A program made the translations under genes and the position numbers. A DNA stretch of 64,000 nt from Pseudoalteromonas galatheae (lineage in GTDB: Bacteria > Pseudomonadota > Gammaproteobacteria > Enterobacterales > Alteromonadaceae), in assembly GCF_005886105.2 (NCBI RefSeq), contig NZ_PNCO02000001.1, positions 2,167,001 through 2,231,000 of the forward strand, in the 5' to 3' direction. Below, one piece after another: positions 38,013 through 47,202 of the stretch (within the stretch, counting starts at the first letter, position 1; each line of letters opens with the position of its first letter). Below the pieces are notes generated by a model. That model had not been told where the DNA came from. It ran no database searches and worked only from the letters and a program-made list of their open reading frames with translations.

Positions 38013-39481
38013 TACGCTTGCTCTCCCGCGTTGAACCAAACATGTTTGTTTTCTTCTAGTAGTTCATCAGCATCTTCAGGACCCCAAGAGCCAGCACGAT
38101 AAAGTGATGGAGCCCCTTTACTCTGCCAACGCTCAATGATTGGATCAACCCACTGCCACGCTTGGCGCACTTCGTCACGGTGAATAAATAAAGCCGGGTT
38201 ATTTGCAGCGGCGTCTAGCATTAAGCGCTTATACGCATCTGAATGATAGCCATTGTTATACTTTTCACTCAATGAGATATTTAGCGTCACTGGCTCTAGT
38301 TGCATTTCAAGGTTATCTAGACGCTTAGACATTAGCGTTAATTGAATACTTTCTTCAGGCTGTAATCTTATTACCAAACGGTTTGGCTGAATTGGACCTG
38401 CCGAGTCACCATAAACATTATGAGAAACTGGCTTGTATTCAACCACAATTTCAGCACAACGCTTTTTCATACGTTTACCTGTCCTTAAATAGAAAGGCAC
38501 GCCAGACCAACGCCAGTTATCAATGTGAGCACGAATAGCAACAAATGTTTCTGTTTTACTCGACCCTTCACCCAACTCTTCTAAGTAACCAGGCACTAGC
38601 TTACCTTCAAGGTCACCTGGCACATATTGACCACGCACAACATTATTATCTACATTCGAGTCAATTAGCGGTCTGAGCGCTTCTAATACTTTAAGCTTTT
38701 CAGTGCGAATGCTGTTGGCATTCAGTTTATGTGGTGACTCCATCGCAACCAAGCAAAGTAGTTGCAATAAGTGATTTTGCACCATATCGCGAAGCGCACC
38801 TGCTTTGTCGTAAAAACCAGCTCTGCTTTCAAGACCTACCGTTTCAGAGATACTGATCTGAATATTATCTATAGCTTTAGCATCCCATAAATTCTCGAAA
38901 AGTGCGTTTGAGAATCTAAGCGCCATCAGGTTTTGAACCGTTTCTTTACCTAAATAATGGTCGATGCGGAAAACTTGCTCTTCCGAGAAGAATTCACCTA
39001 TTTTTGCATTAATTTCTTCTGCCGATTTACCGCAATAACCAATAGGTTTTTCAACAACTACACGTGATTGTTCGGTAATGAGCCCTTTGATTGAAAGTAG
39101 CTCACAACAACGGCCATAAACCGCAGGAGGAAGTGACAAGTAAAAGACACGAGACTTATCTTCGCCATCAGCCAAAATATTCTTTAGCGTATCCCAATGC
39201 TCGTCTTCTTCTGTAACATTGACTACCACTGGGACTAAAAACTGTTCAAATTCAGACCAATCTTTCTTGTTATATTCGCCTTTGCCAAGGTGAGTTTGTA
39301 ATGCGATATGTGCCGTTTCAATAAATTCTTGTTGTTTGTTTTGTTCACGAACGGTCGGTAAGATGCGAGTGCCTTCAGGTAAGTTGCCTTCTTGATATGC
39401 ACGATACAAAGCAGGTAGGAGTTTGCGAAGTGCTAAATCGCCTCCCCCACCAAAAATTACGATGTCAAAAGGATTAAGCAT
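38012..39481 (-). CDS. zwf: Glucose-6-phosphate 1-dehydrogenase
   Basis: A 489-residue enzyme of full length. The NADP-binding N-terminus reads FGGGGDLALRKLLPALY, a variant of the usual GxxGDLA motif. The catalytic signature is RIDHYLGKE, with VVEKPIG and PFYLRTGKRM for substrate binding. It feeds the Entner-Doudoroff and pentose-phosphate routes. It forms an operon with pgl (1-bp overlap); pgi lies 230 bp upstream in the same direction, separated by a hairpin. Confidence 0.95.
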   Translation of the reverse strand: MLNPFDIVIFGGGGDLALRKLLPALYRAYQEGNLPEGTRILPTVREQNKQQEFIETAHIALQTHLGKGEYNKKDWSEFEQFLVPVVVNVTEEDEHWDTLKNILADGEDKSRVFYLSLPPAVYGRCCELLSIKGLITEQSRVVVEKPIGYCGKSAEEINAKIGEFFSEEQVFRIDHYLGKETVQNLMALRFSNALFENLWDAKAIDNIQISISETVGLESRAGFYDKAGALRDMVQNHLLQLLCLVAMESPHKLNANSIRTEKLKVLEALRPLIDSNVDNNVVRGQYVPGDLEGKLVPGYLEELGEGSSKTETFVAIRAHIDNWRWSGVPFYLRTGKRMKKRCAEIVVEYKPVSHNVYGDSAGPIQPNRLVIRLQPEESIQLTLMSKRLDNLEMQLEPVTLNISLSEKYNNGYHSDAYKRLMLDAAANNPALFIHRDEVRQAWQWVDPIIERWQSKGAPSLYRAGSWGPEDADELLEENKHVWFNAGEQA

Positions 39482-39612
39482 AGTTCACTCTCATAAGTTA
39501 GGCGTGCACTACAAGCACGCAGTGTTTATTCGATTTGGAGCCACTCCAAAGCCTACCAAACTCATTATGTAACGGGTGATGATTTCTATTGCAATGCACT
39601 AGTAAATGAGTC

Positions 39613-39653
39613 TTAGAAACCTGTATTTCCTCTCACAAAAATACAGGTTCTAA
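39613..39653 (-). terminator. Hairpin between pgi and zwf
   Basis: CCTGTATTT (39620-39628) and AAATACAGG (39639-39647) pair, extended by TTAGAA/TTCTAA with one unpaired base. It lies 59 bp after the pgi stop on the minus strand. There is no clear T-run, so it could be a terminator or an RNA-processing element. Confidence 0.5.
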
Positions 39654-39711
39654 GTACTCCAGCGCTACCCGTTCAAAGGTATTCTGTTTACTTCAAGTTC
39701 CACTCGAAGTA

Positions 39712-41358
39712 TTAATTCGTTCTCTTTTGCTTGTAATAAGCGATTAGACCCGCCGTTGAGCTATCATGAGGGTTAGTAACACCTTCTTGCGTTAGCTCAG
39801 CTTCAATATTTGAAGCAAGCCCTTTACCAAGCTCTACACCCCATTGGTCAAATGAACACACATCCAAAATGATACCTTGGCAGAAAATTTTGTGTTCATA
39901 CAGGGCAATTAGCCGGCCTACTGCTTTTGCATCTACCTTATCTAAAATAAATGAAGAGGTTGGACGGTTACCTTGGTGTATTTTATGCGGGATCAACTTG
40001 TCGATTTCCGCATCCGACTTACCTCTAGCCGTTAAATCTTCACGAACCTGCTGTGCATCTACACCCGCCATCATCGCTTCAGTTTGAGCGAAGAAGTTAG
40101 ACAATAAAATATCGTGATGCTGACCTACTTTGTTTTGCGGCTCAATGGAAGCGATAAAATCAGCAGGTACAATCACATTACCTTGGTGCAGGCATTGATA
40201 AAAAGCATGTTGGCCATTTATCCCTGTCATGCCCCAAATAATCGGCACAGTCGTATAGTTCACCTGTTCTCCAGCAAAGGTAACATGCTTTCCATTACTT
40301 TCCATTTCACCTTGTTGTAAATACGCAGGTAGCATATGAAGCGCCTGATCATAAGGTAAAATTGCTTGTGCTTGATATCCCAAAAAGCTGGTATTCCAAA
40401 CACTTAGCAACGCCATCAACAAAGGAATATTGTCCTCGTTATCTGCTGTTTTAAAGTGCTCATCGACTTCAAATGCACCTTCAAGCACTTCAACAAATTT
40501 ATCGAAGCCTAAATAGAGTGCGATTGGTAATCCGATTGCACTCCATAGCGAGAAACGACCACCAACCCAGTCCCACATCGTAAACACATTGTCATCGCTA
40601 ATACCAAACGCTCTGGTTTTCTCCAGGTTGGTACTCACTGCAACAAAGTGCTTGGCAATTGCCGATTTATCATTAGCTGCGTTCAAAAACCACTCAACTG
40701 CGGTCTTTGCATTGGTCATAGTTTCTGAGGTCGTGAAAGTTTTTGATGACACAACAAATAAGGTTGTTTCTGCGTCTAAATCTTTCAGCACCGAAGCAAT
40801 CTGTACGCCATCAACATTCGAAACGTAATGCACTTTTAGCGTGTCATCTGCATACGCGGCAAGCGCATCAGTTACCATTTGCGGACCTAGGTTAGAACCA
40901 CCAACGCCAATCGCAACCACATCTTTGACGGCTTTGCCTGTATACCCTTGCCATTCGCCCGAACGAACTCTGTTACTAAATGCTTGTAGTTTTTCTAATT
41001 CCGCATTGACTTGTTCAGTAACATTTACACCATCCACATAAATAGGTGTATTAGCACGATTACGCAGCGCCGTATGTAAAACAGCTCTGTCCTCAGTGAT
41101 GTTTATTTTTTCACCAGAGAACATTCTTTCTCGCCAAAGTGCGATGTCACTCTCTTTTGCGAGCTGCATCATCTCAGAGAATATTTGGTCGTCAATGCGT
41201 TGCTTGGAAAAGTCGAACAACACACCCGAGATTTGACGAGAGAACTTTTCAAACCTTTGCGCATCGTTTTCAAACATTGTTTTTAAATGCTCTTGCTCTA
41301 CTCGCTGCGCAGAACTACTGAGCTTTTGCCAACTATCCAAATCTACACGACCACCCAT
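39712..41358 (-). CDS. pgi: Glucose-6-phosphate isomerase
   Basis: A 548-residue enzyme of full length. Signatures include VAIGVGGSNLGPQMV, VVSSKTFTTSETMTNA, the GGRFSLWSAIGLP block and the C-terminal block FDQWGVELGKGLA. It interconverts glucose-6-P and fructose-6-P. It lies upstream of zwf-pgl and divergent from a LacI regulator, with a LacI-type operator in the 381-bp intergenic region. The gene is therefore probably controlled by the adjacent regulator along with the TonB receptor. Confidence 0.96.
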   Translation of the reverse strand: MGGRVDLDSWQKLSSSAQRVEQEHLKTMFENDAQRFEKFSRQISGVLFDFSKQRIDDQIFSEMMQLAKESDIALWRERMFSGEKINITEDRAVLHTALRNRANTPIYVDGVNVTEQVNAELEKLQAFSNRVRSGEWQGYTGKAVKDVVAIGVGGSNLGPQMVTDALAAYADDTLKVHYVSNVDGVQIASVLKDLDAETTLFVVSSKTFTTSETMTNAKTAVEWFLNAANDKSAIAKHFVAVSTNLEKTRAFGISDDNVFTMWDWVGGRFSLWSAIGLPIALYLGFDKFVEVLEGAFEVDEHFKTADNEDNIPLLMALLSVWNTSFLGYQAQAILPYDQALHMLPAYLQQGEMESNGKHVTFAGEQVNYTTVPIIWGMTGINGQHAFYQCLHQGNVIVPADFIASIEPQNKVGQHHDILLSNFFAQTEAMMAGVDAQQVREDLTARGKSDAEIDKLIPHKIHQGNRPTSSFILDKVDAKAVGRLIALYEHKIFCQGIILDVCSFDQWGVELGKGLASNIEAELTQEGVTNPHDSSTAGLIAYYKQKRTN

Positions 41359-41739
41359 AACACACTCCCCTAAGACGTAAGTGATTGTTAGTTACCTTAC
41401 TTTTCAGGTAGTAACAACAAAGAAACATGACTAAACAAGCACATTATGCCAAAATGACAACGCTGTCAAATTGCTTCTTTTCAATTTTACACTGCGAATA
41501 ATAACCTAAAATAAAATTTTTGACACCGGTATCATTCATTTATTTCTGTGAATTGTAGTGCTAAATTCCGTACTTCTTAGATAGACTAAGACAAACAGAT
41601 GATCCTTTTATTAAGCCAATGGTCGCTTTAGGAGCTAAATATTGTAGAAACTGGGCGCTAGCTTCTGCATACATAAAGCGCTACTATTCCACTGTGCTTA
41701 ACAATGATCGATACAGACCGTAAATAGAAGAACAACTAC
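41359..41739. other. Intergenic region between pgi and the LacI regulator
   Basis: A 381-bp gap holding the operator at 41455-41468, about 97 bp upstream of pgi. Both divergent promoters must lie here; I do not see clear -35/-10 pairs. Confidence 0.6.
41455..41468. promoter_or_regulatory. LacI-type operator, copy 3
   Basis: TGACAACGCTGTCA is identical to the two copies before the TonB receptor. Located between pgi and the LacI-family gene, it suits repression of pgi and autoregulation. Confidence 0.82.
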
Positions 41740-42777
41740 ATGAAAGTCACTATTAATGATGTTGCCAAGCTAGCTGGCGTATCAATGAAAACCGTATCGC
41801 GGGTAATCAATAAAGAACCTTCGGTTAGAAAAAAAACTTACGATCAAGTAATGCAAGCAGTCAAAGAGCTTAATTATCAGCCCAATATTGCTGCAAGAAA
41901 CTTAGCTGGTACTTCTTCATTTGCGATTGGCTTAGTCTACGACAATCCCAATGCCTATTACGTAATTGATATGCAAAATGGGGTGTTATCTCGTTGTAGA
42001 GACGAAGGGTATGAGCTCGTTATCCACCCATGTGAGTCCAACTCGGAAAATATGGCCGAAGAGTTCATCACAATGATCAAGCGCTCGCGTCTCGCGGGTT
42101 TAGTCTTGACTCCTCCCCTATCCGAGCAACAAGCTATTATTGATATGCTAGATGAACTTGGCATTCACTACGTACGGCTGCTTTCAGGTCGAGCGCAAGA
42201 AGCGAAAAGTAGCGCAAATAACTGTATCTTTGTTGATGATTACGCTGCAGCCTATGAAATTACCGAGCATTTGATCCAACTTGGACACAAAAACATCGCT
42301 TTTGTACTTGGGGATGAGGAACACAAATCAACAGCAGAGCGCTTAGCAGGATATCGTGATGCGCTAAAAGCCCACGGTATAACACAGGATGACTCACTGC
42401 TTTATCACGGTACTTACTCATTTGAATCTGGGGTAAAGGGCGCTAAGGCATTGCTGGCCGAAGGCAATCCAAACCAAATCACAGCAATTTTAGGTGGTAA
42501 CGATGAGGTTGCAGCTGGAGCTTTATTTGCTGCGCGGCTGATGAACATAGAGATCCCAGGTCAACTGTCTATCAGTGGCTTCGAAGACTCTCCATTCTCC
42601 CGCCAAACTTGGCCTAAGCTTACAACCGCACATCAGGCTAATAACATTATTTCTGAACATGCTGCGCGTTTATTATTTTCTAAAACACGGGGACATCGGA
42701 AAAATGATAAAGAGGTCTCACATGTGTTCACACCAAGCATAGTGGTTCGAGAAAGCACAGGTAGAATAACTCAGTAA
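41740..42777 (+). CDS. LacI-family sugar-responsive repressor
   Basis: A 345-residue regulator. The helix-turn-helix (residues 1-50: TINDVAKLAGVSMKTVSRVIN) and hinge helix (YQPNIAARNLAG) are typical of LacI/GalR proteins. A periplasmic-binding-protein-like effector domain follows (FAIGLVYDNPN, GGNDEVAAGALFAARL, GFEDSPFSRQTWPKLTT). Its likely operator TGACAACGCTGTCA occurs upstream of pgi and twice before the TonB receptor, so it probably controls saccharide uptake and glucose catabolism together. The effector sugar is not determined. Confidence 0.93.
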   Translation: MKVTINDVAKLAGVSMKTVSRVINKEPSVRKKTYDQVMQAVKELNYQPNIAARNLAGTSSFAIGLVYDNPNAYYVIDMQNGVLSRCRDEGYELVIHPCESNSENMAEEFITMIKRSRLAGLVLTPPLSEQQAIIDMLDELGIHYVRLLSGRAQEAKSSANNCIFVDDYAAAYEITEHLIQLGHKNIAFVLGDEEHKSTAERLAGYRDALKAHGITQDDSLLYHGTYSFESGVKGAKALLAEGNPNQITAILGGNDEVAAGALFAARLMNIEIPGQLSISGFEDSPFSRQTWPKLTTAHQANNIISEHAARLLFSKTRGHRKNDKEVSHVFTPSIVVRESTGRITQ

Positions 42778-42791
42778 CGGATTAGCTGGTT

Positions 42792-42809
42792 GTCGGCCCA
42801 TAGGCCGAC
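42792..42809. terminator. Terminator between LacI gene and deaminase
   Basis: GTCGGCC (42792-42798) and GGCCGAC (42803-42809) form a GC-rich 7-bp stem with a CATA loop between convergent genes. Tails are only moderately T-rich. Confidence 0.65.
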
Positions 42810-42831
42810 CTATCTCAAAAATCAATCTTGC

Positions 42832-43413
42832 CTAGGCTTTACGAGCGTTAACCGCCGCCAAACCTTGCCAATCTTCTAAATCTTGCTCTGGCTTTTCAGC
42901 ACGAAATTGTTGATACAATTCAATACCTTGTTCATCTTCTAAAATATCAACCTGTACGCCCTTGCTTTCAAGCAGTGGCTCATTACCTGAAGCATTTGTG
43001 ATATCCCCAACCACGACTCGCTGAAACCCACGCATGTAGAGTAATGTTGCACATACGTCACAAGGACTTAAGCTGGTGTACAAAGTGGTTTTACTAAAAT
43101 CAACCCTTCCTGCGTCTCGAATTGCCGAGGTTTCACCGTGGTTATATGGGTGGCTCTCTTGTACTAAAGTGTTGTGTCCTTTACCTACAATTTGATTGCT
43201 TTCATTATCAACAATAACCGCACCAATTGGGCACCCGCCCTCTTCATAGCCTTTTTTTGCCAGTAAAACAGCAATGTGCATAAAGTCTTTATCGCAAAGC
43301 TTACGCGTAAAGTCGCTATCGAGTAATACGCCAAGACTCTTGGTTGGCATATGTGCAATGGCATTGAGCGCTTCACTATTTACTTGGGTTTGTGCGTTGA
43401 GTAATACAGTCAT
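42832..43413 (-). CDS. Yeast-type cytosine/nucleoside deaminase
   Basis: A 193-residue zinc deaminase of the cytidine-deaminase superfamily. The zinc site is HGETSAI plus SLSPCDVC, and GYEEGGCPIGAVIVDN precedes it. The C-terminal third (VVGDITNASGNEPLLESKG ... YQQFRAEKPEQDLED) resembles Saccharomyces Fcy1 cytosine deaminase rather than bacterial CodA. It probably deaminates cytosine or a related base for pyrimidine salvage. About 40 extra N-terminal residues are present; an internal start near MHIAVLL is possible but has no better ribosome site that I can see. Confidence 0.83.
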   Translation of the reverse strand: MTVLLNAQTQVNSEALNAIAHMPTKSLGVLLDSDFTRKLCDKDFMHIAVLLAKKGYEEGGCPIGAVIVDNESNQIVGKGHNTLVQESHPYNHGETSAIRDAGRVDFSKTTLYTSLSPCDVCATLLYMRGFQRVVVGDITNASGNEPLLESKGVQVDILEDEQGIELYQQFRAEKPEQDLEDWQGLAAVNARKA

Positions 43414-43454
43414 TTTTTAATTCCTTGTCGCTTTTATAGGATCCGAGCTTAACA

Positions 43455-44849
43455 CTATAATTTGGCGTAATTATGAAGTACCCAATCACATAGTTTATCT
43501 AACCAAGGTTTTGCCGCTTCAAGTGGCCAACCGCAATTGATCCGAAGATGATCTTGATACAAGTCTCGACTTGTAAATAAGCTGCCTTGGCGAATTTCAA
43601 CCCCGAGCTCAGCGAGCCGTGAAGCGAGTACATCACAATCAATATTAGGCAGTTTCAGCCATAATGCCATTCCACCCCGTGGGGAAGATATTTTACAGCC
43701 CTCCGGTAAACGCGATTTCAAATACATTTGGTAAGCGAAACAGTGTCCAGCTAAAGTGCGATTAAGCGCCCGTAAATGACGCTGATAATGTCCTGTCTCA
43801 ATAAAGTGTGATACCGCCATTTGTAAACATTGATTTGGCATGCCGTGAAATGCCTGCATGAGCGCTACCACTTGGCTTTGATAACGCCCAGCTTCGCACC
43901 ATCCAACTTGCAAACCCGGCGCTAATGTCTTAGACACTGAACTGCACCAAATTACATATCCGGCTTTATCCCATGCCTTTATTGGTAAAGGCATTGTTTG
44001 ATTGTGGCTCAGCTCTCCAAATACGTCGTCTTCGATAATCGCCACTTGATACTGCGCAGCAAAGTCTGCAAGCCATACTTTTTGTTGCACGGACAGACTG
44101 TGCCCCGTTGGATTTTGGTGATTTGCCGTAAGCAAACACGCAGATACCCTTTGCGTTGTCACCACCTGCTCTAAGGCTTCTAGATCGAGTCCTTCCGGTG
44201 TCGTTGGGATCTCAATCACCTTGAGTTGTAGCGTCGCAAGCAGTTGCAATAAACTTTGATAACATGGTGACGGCACCACCACACAATCCCCCGCTTTTGT
44301 GACAGCCTGCAGTCCCGCCATCACGGCTTGAATACAGCCGCTCGTCACCACAAGATTATCAGGGTTAAGCGCCAACCCCTTTTGTTTAAAGTGCTCGGTT
44401 AGATTCTCTCTGAGCGACATCAGTCCTATTGCGCTTGGATAATGAAAATGGTGATACTGAGGAGAGTCGAACGCTCGCTTTATAAACTTAGTCAGACGAT
44501 TTATGGGCATCAACTCGGGCGCTACTTGCACCGTTGATAACATCGTATTGAGCCCTACAACAGAGGAGCTTAACCGTTTTTTAGGAGATTTCACTTCACT
44601 TTTAAACTTTGCAAAGTCAATATCGCTATTTTTAGCCGCTGGTTTGCAAATATAAAAACCAGATTTCTCTTGGGAAACTAAAAAGCCATTATCCTGTAAT
44701 TCCTCATAGGTTCTAATTGCAGTACTCATACTCACGTCATGCTGCTTAGCAAAGATCCTAAGCGAAGTCATTTTTTCACCGCATTGACGTTCACCGGTGT
44801 TTATCTCTGCAATCACCTGCTCACTTAATGTAATAAACTTCCTCGCCAT
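43455..44849 (-). CDS. MocR-type GntR/aminotransferase regulator
   Basis: A 464-residue fusion. The N-terminal GntR winged helix (about residues 1-75: SLRIFAKQHDVSMSTAIRTYEEL) is joined to a fold-type I aminotransferase domain (about 115-460). This carries the PLP-lysine segment SSVSKTLAPGLQVGW and TANHQNPTGHSLS. MocR regulators usually bind PLP or its adducts and control a divergent gene. I start it at the ATG at 44849 (AGGGG upstream) because the longer frame to 44957 would overlap the divergent decarboxylase start. Its likely target is that decarboxylase. Confidence 0.88.
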   Translation of the reverse strand: MARKFITLSEQVIAEINTGERQCGEKMTSLRIFAKQHDVSMSTAIRTYEELQDNGFLVSQEKSGFYICKPAAKNSDIDFAKFKSEVKSPKKRLSSSVVGLNTMLSTVQVAPELMPINRLTKFIKRAFDSPQYHHFHYPSAIGLMSLRENLTEHFKQKGLALNPDNLVVTSGCIQAVMAGLQAVTKAGDCVVVPSPCYQSLLQLLATLQLKVIEIPTTPEGLDLEALEQVVTTQRVSACLLTANHQNPTGHSLSVQQKVWLADFAAQYQVAIIEDDVFGELSHNQTMPLPIKAWDKAGYVIWCSSVSKTLAPGLQVGWCEAGRYQSQVVALMQAFHGMPNQCLQMAVSHFIETGHYQRHLRALNRTLAGHCFAYQMYLKSRLPEGCKISSPRGGMALWLKLPNIDCDVLASRLAELGVEIRQGSLFTSRDLYQDHLRINCGWPLEAAKPWLDKLCDWVLHNYAKL

Positions 44850-44944
44850 CTGTACCCCTAACAACAAAGAACTTTGTATCTGTACTGTATTTTTACCGAA
44901 GTTACACTGTAATTCCAGTATTCGTTCACAAATAGGATTGGCAC

Positions 44945-46327
44945 ATGACGATGACACACAACCAATGGCAAGTATTACCCCAATTACTCACTGAGTTTTC
45001 TAAACTTACCGAGGCATTTATAGAGTCGAGCAATAGTCGCTCAGCCGCAGGTCGCGATATTGCTCCGCCCGACCTAACACTCACAGAGTCTGGAATTGCA
45101 TTTGAGTCACTGATAGAGATTTTTAGTAAACAAGTGGTACCAAACCTAAGCACAAGTACTGGGCCTAGGTATTGGGGATTCGTCACTGGCGGCGCAACGC
45201 CAATCGCTACTTTTGCCGATTGGTTGGTGTCAACCTACGACCAAAATGTCTCAAAGGGTGATGGCTCCATCGCAACCAATATAGAACGCCAGGCTATTCG
45301 CTGGCTAACCGAATTATTCGACCTACCAGTAAGCTTTGATGGTCTTTTTACCACTGGGGCAACGGCGGCAAATTACTTAGGTGCAGTCATAGCACGTCAG
45401 TTTGCAGGGCACCAACAAGGGATCAATGTGGCAGAGGAAGGGGCCTTCGGTTTGGAAGTCGAGGTTTTTTGCGCGACGCCCCACGCGAGTATGATTAAGG
45501 CGCTTGGTCTTGCAGGCCTAGGCCGCAACCAAATCACTAGAGTAACAACGCAAACAGGCAATGAGGCTACGGATACCGCAGCGCTTGAGTCAGCACTTGA
45601 AAAAAGTAACGCCAAAGGAAAAATTGTCATCGCCAGTGCCGCCACCGTTACTGGCACTAATTTTGATGATTTAATTCAGATCCGCCGATTATGCGATAAA
45701 CACCAAGCTTGGCTGCATGTTGATGCTGCATTTGGCATTTTCGAGCGTCTGGTTTCCGGTTCCCAAGGTCGCACTAAGGGGCTTGAGTTAGCCGATAGCA
45801 TCACCTTAGATGCACACAAGTGGCTTAATGTGCCATACGACTGCGGGATCTTTCTCACTCGTCATTTGCACTACTTGATTGAAAGCTGCGACGTTCCAGC
45901 GCCTTACTTAGTCACATCAAAAGCCGACCCCGACTTTTTTTCGATGGGTGTAGAAAACTCTCGTCGATTTAGGGCACTGCCCGTTTGGATGTCGTTACTT
46001 GCCTATGGTAAAGACGGGATCCGTCAATGGGTAAGCAAAAATATTGCGCAAACTAAACAACTTGCAGACTGGTTTGCTGATTCTCCAGACTATGATTTAG
46101 TTTATTATGGAGAGTTGAATGTAGTGCTTTTCAAGCCAAGTGGTAAAGACGACGACGCGACAACCGCCCTCCTTCATGCCATTAATGCGGACGGCCGTAT
46201 ATTTGTCAGCCCAGGGAGTTGGCAAGGACAGAAGGTGATCCGTGCTGCGCTCAGTAATTGGCAAACGGAGCAAGTTGATTTAGACATAGCAAAAAGCGCA
46301 TTAACCGAATTAGCTAAGGCGCTTTAA
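44945..46327 (+). CDS. PLP-dependent group II amino-acid decarboxylase
   Basis: A 460-residue decarboxylase of the aromatic-L-amino-acid/glutamate decarboxylase superfamily. FTTGATAANYLGAVIAR is in the large domain, LHVDAAFG holds the PLP-pairing Asp, and DAHKWLNVPYDCG holds the PLP-binding lysine. The amino-acid substrate cannot be read from sequence. It is divergent from a MocR regulator with 95 bp between the chosen starts. A second ATG two codons in is equally possible. Confidence 0.85.
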   Translation: MTMTHNQWQVLPQLLTEFSKLTEAFIESSNSRSAAGRDIAPPDLTLTESGIAFESLIEIFSKQVVPNLSTSTGPRYWGFVTGGATPIATFADWLVSTYDQNVSKGDGSIATNIERQAIRWLTELFDLPVSFDGLFTTGATAANYLGAVIARQFAGHQQGINVAEEGAFGLEVEVFCATPHASMIKALGLAGLGRNQITRVTTQTGNEATDTAALESALEKSNAKGKIVIASAATVTGTNFDDLIQIRRLCDKHQAWLHVDAAFGIFERLVSGSQGRTKGLELADSITLDAHKWLNVPYDCGIFLTRHLHYLIESCDVPAPYLVTSKADPDFFSMGVENSRRFRALPVWMSLLAYGKDGIRQWVSKNIAQTKQLADWFADSPDYDLVYYGELNVVLFKPSGKDDDATTALLHAINADGRIFVSPGSWQGQKVIRAALSNWQTEQVDLDIAKSALTELAKAL

Positions 46328-46344
46328 GATTATAATATTTGAAG

Positions 46345-47187
46345 TTAGCTAACGCTGTGATTAGGAGTGATACTTTGCGCCAATTTGCGACTGTATTCCT
46401 CAAAATCGATATTGCTTTGCTCACCAAGTCCAGCCACCGCATGAGAAATAAACTGCGGTGGTACAAATAGATAAGTACGTTTTTTAAATTTCCAATGACG
46501 CACGATGTGCTTGGGCTGATGCTTGTCTTCATCTAACCCAGCCAACGAAAATAAGTCTTGCCAGTCACTCTCGGTATCGCCGGTCGACTGGGCAATACTT
46601 TGTGGTTCGATACTAAGCAAAATTGCCGACGTTTGTGGCACGCCCATCAACAGCTCACCAATAAAAAAGATGCTTCCACTGCGGCACAGCTGCTGTTGTG
46701 CTTCCGTCATCTCAGATTGCTCTGCCATCTTCGCCCTTTGATATTGCATCCCATTAAACATGGACTTGGCAAAAGGCAGCTGCTTTTCAGAAAACTCTCG
46801 ATTTAGTACATGCTGAAACAGCGCTTTGCCGAGCGTATTACCTACGCCATCATGACTAAAAGTGCCTTCTTCCACATTGGTTTCAATGAAAAGCCCTGAC
46901 TCTACCAAAATATTTTTCACGGCTTGATAGTTAAATATTGAAAACGGCTTACCCGTCACCGGATTTGTTGTCGACGTCACCGCTTTTGTCATCGCAGCAA
47001 AAAACACACTAATATCAACGAATGCACTTTTTAAGTCAGTGTCAAAGCTCTGAATGCTATCCGCCGTGGCACACAACATGATATTACCCGTTTCATTAAA
47101 CACATAATGTTTAGTAATTGGAGTATATATTGGCTGAGACTGCGGTTTTGACGGTTTATCTTGTTTGCTAAACCAAGTTGAGAACAT
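46345..47187 (-). CDS. Unrecognised protein, tandem paralogue B
   Basis: A 280-residue soluble protein of a family I do not recognise. It shares with its neighbour a block starting (K)xxVxNxTGN, a central SVFFAAxTKA, an SGLF strand and a C-terminal YLFVPPxF. There is no signal peptide, membrane helix or catalytic motif. It starts 15 bp after its paralogue stops, so they form an operon. It is about 30% similar by eye, with a different N-terminus (MFSTWFSKQDKPSK). The even spacing of conserved aromatic strands suggests a beta-rich or pore/coat-like fold, but that is speculation. Confidence 0.7.
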   Translation of the reverse strand: MFSTWFSKQDKPSKPQSQPIYTPITKHYVFNETGNIMLCATADSIQSFDTDLKSAFVDISVFFAAMTKAVTSTTNPVTGKPFSIFNYQAVKNILVESGLFIETNVEEGTFSHDGVGNTLGKALFQHVLNREFSEKQLPFAKSMFNGMQYQRAKMAEQSEMTEAQQQLCRSGSIFFIGELLMGVPQTSAILLSIEPQSIAQSTGDTESDWQDLFSLAGLDEDKHQPKHIVRHWKFKKRTYLFVPPQFISHAVAGLGEQSNIDFEEYSRKLAQSITPNHSVS

Positions 47188-47202
47188 TATGTACTCCCAA
47201 CA

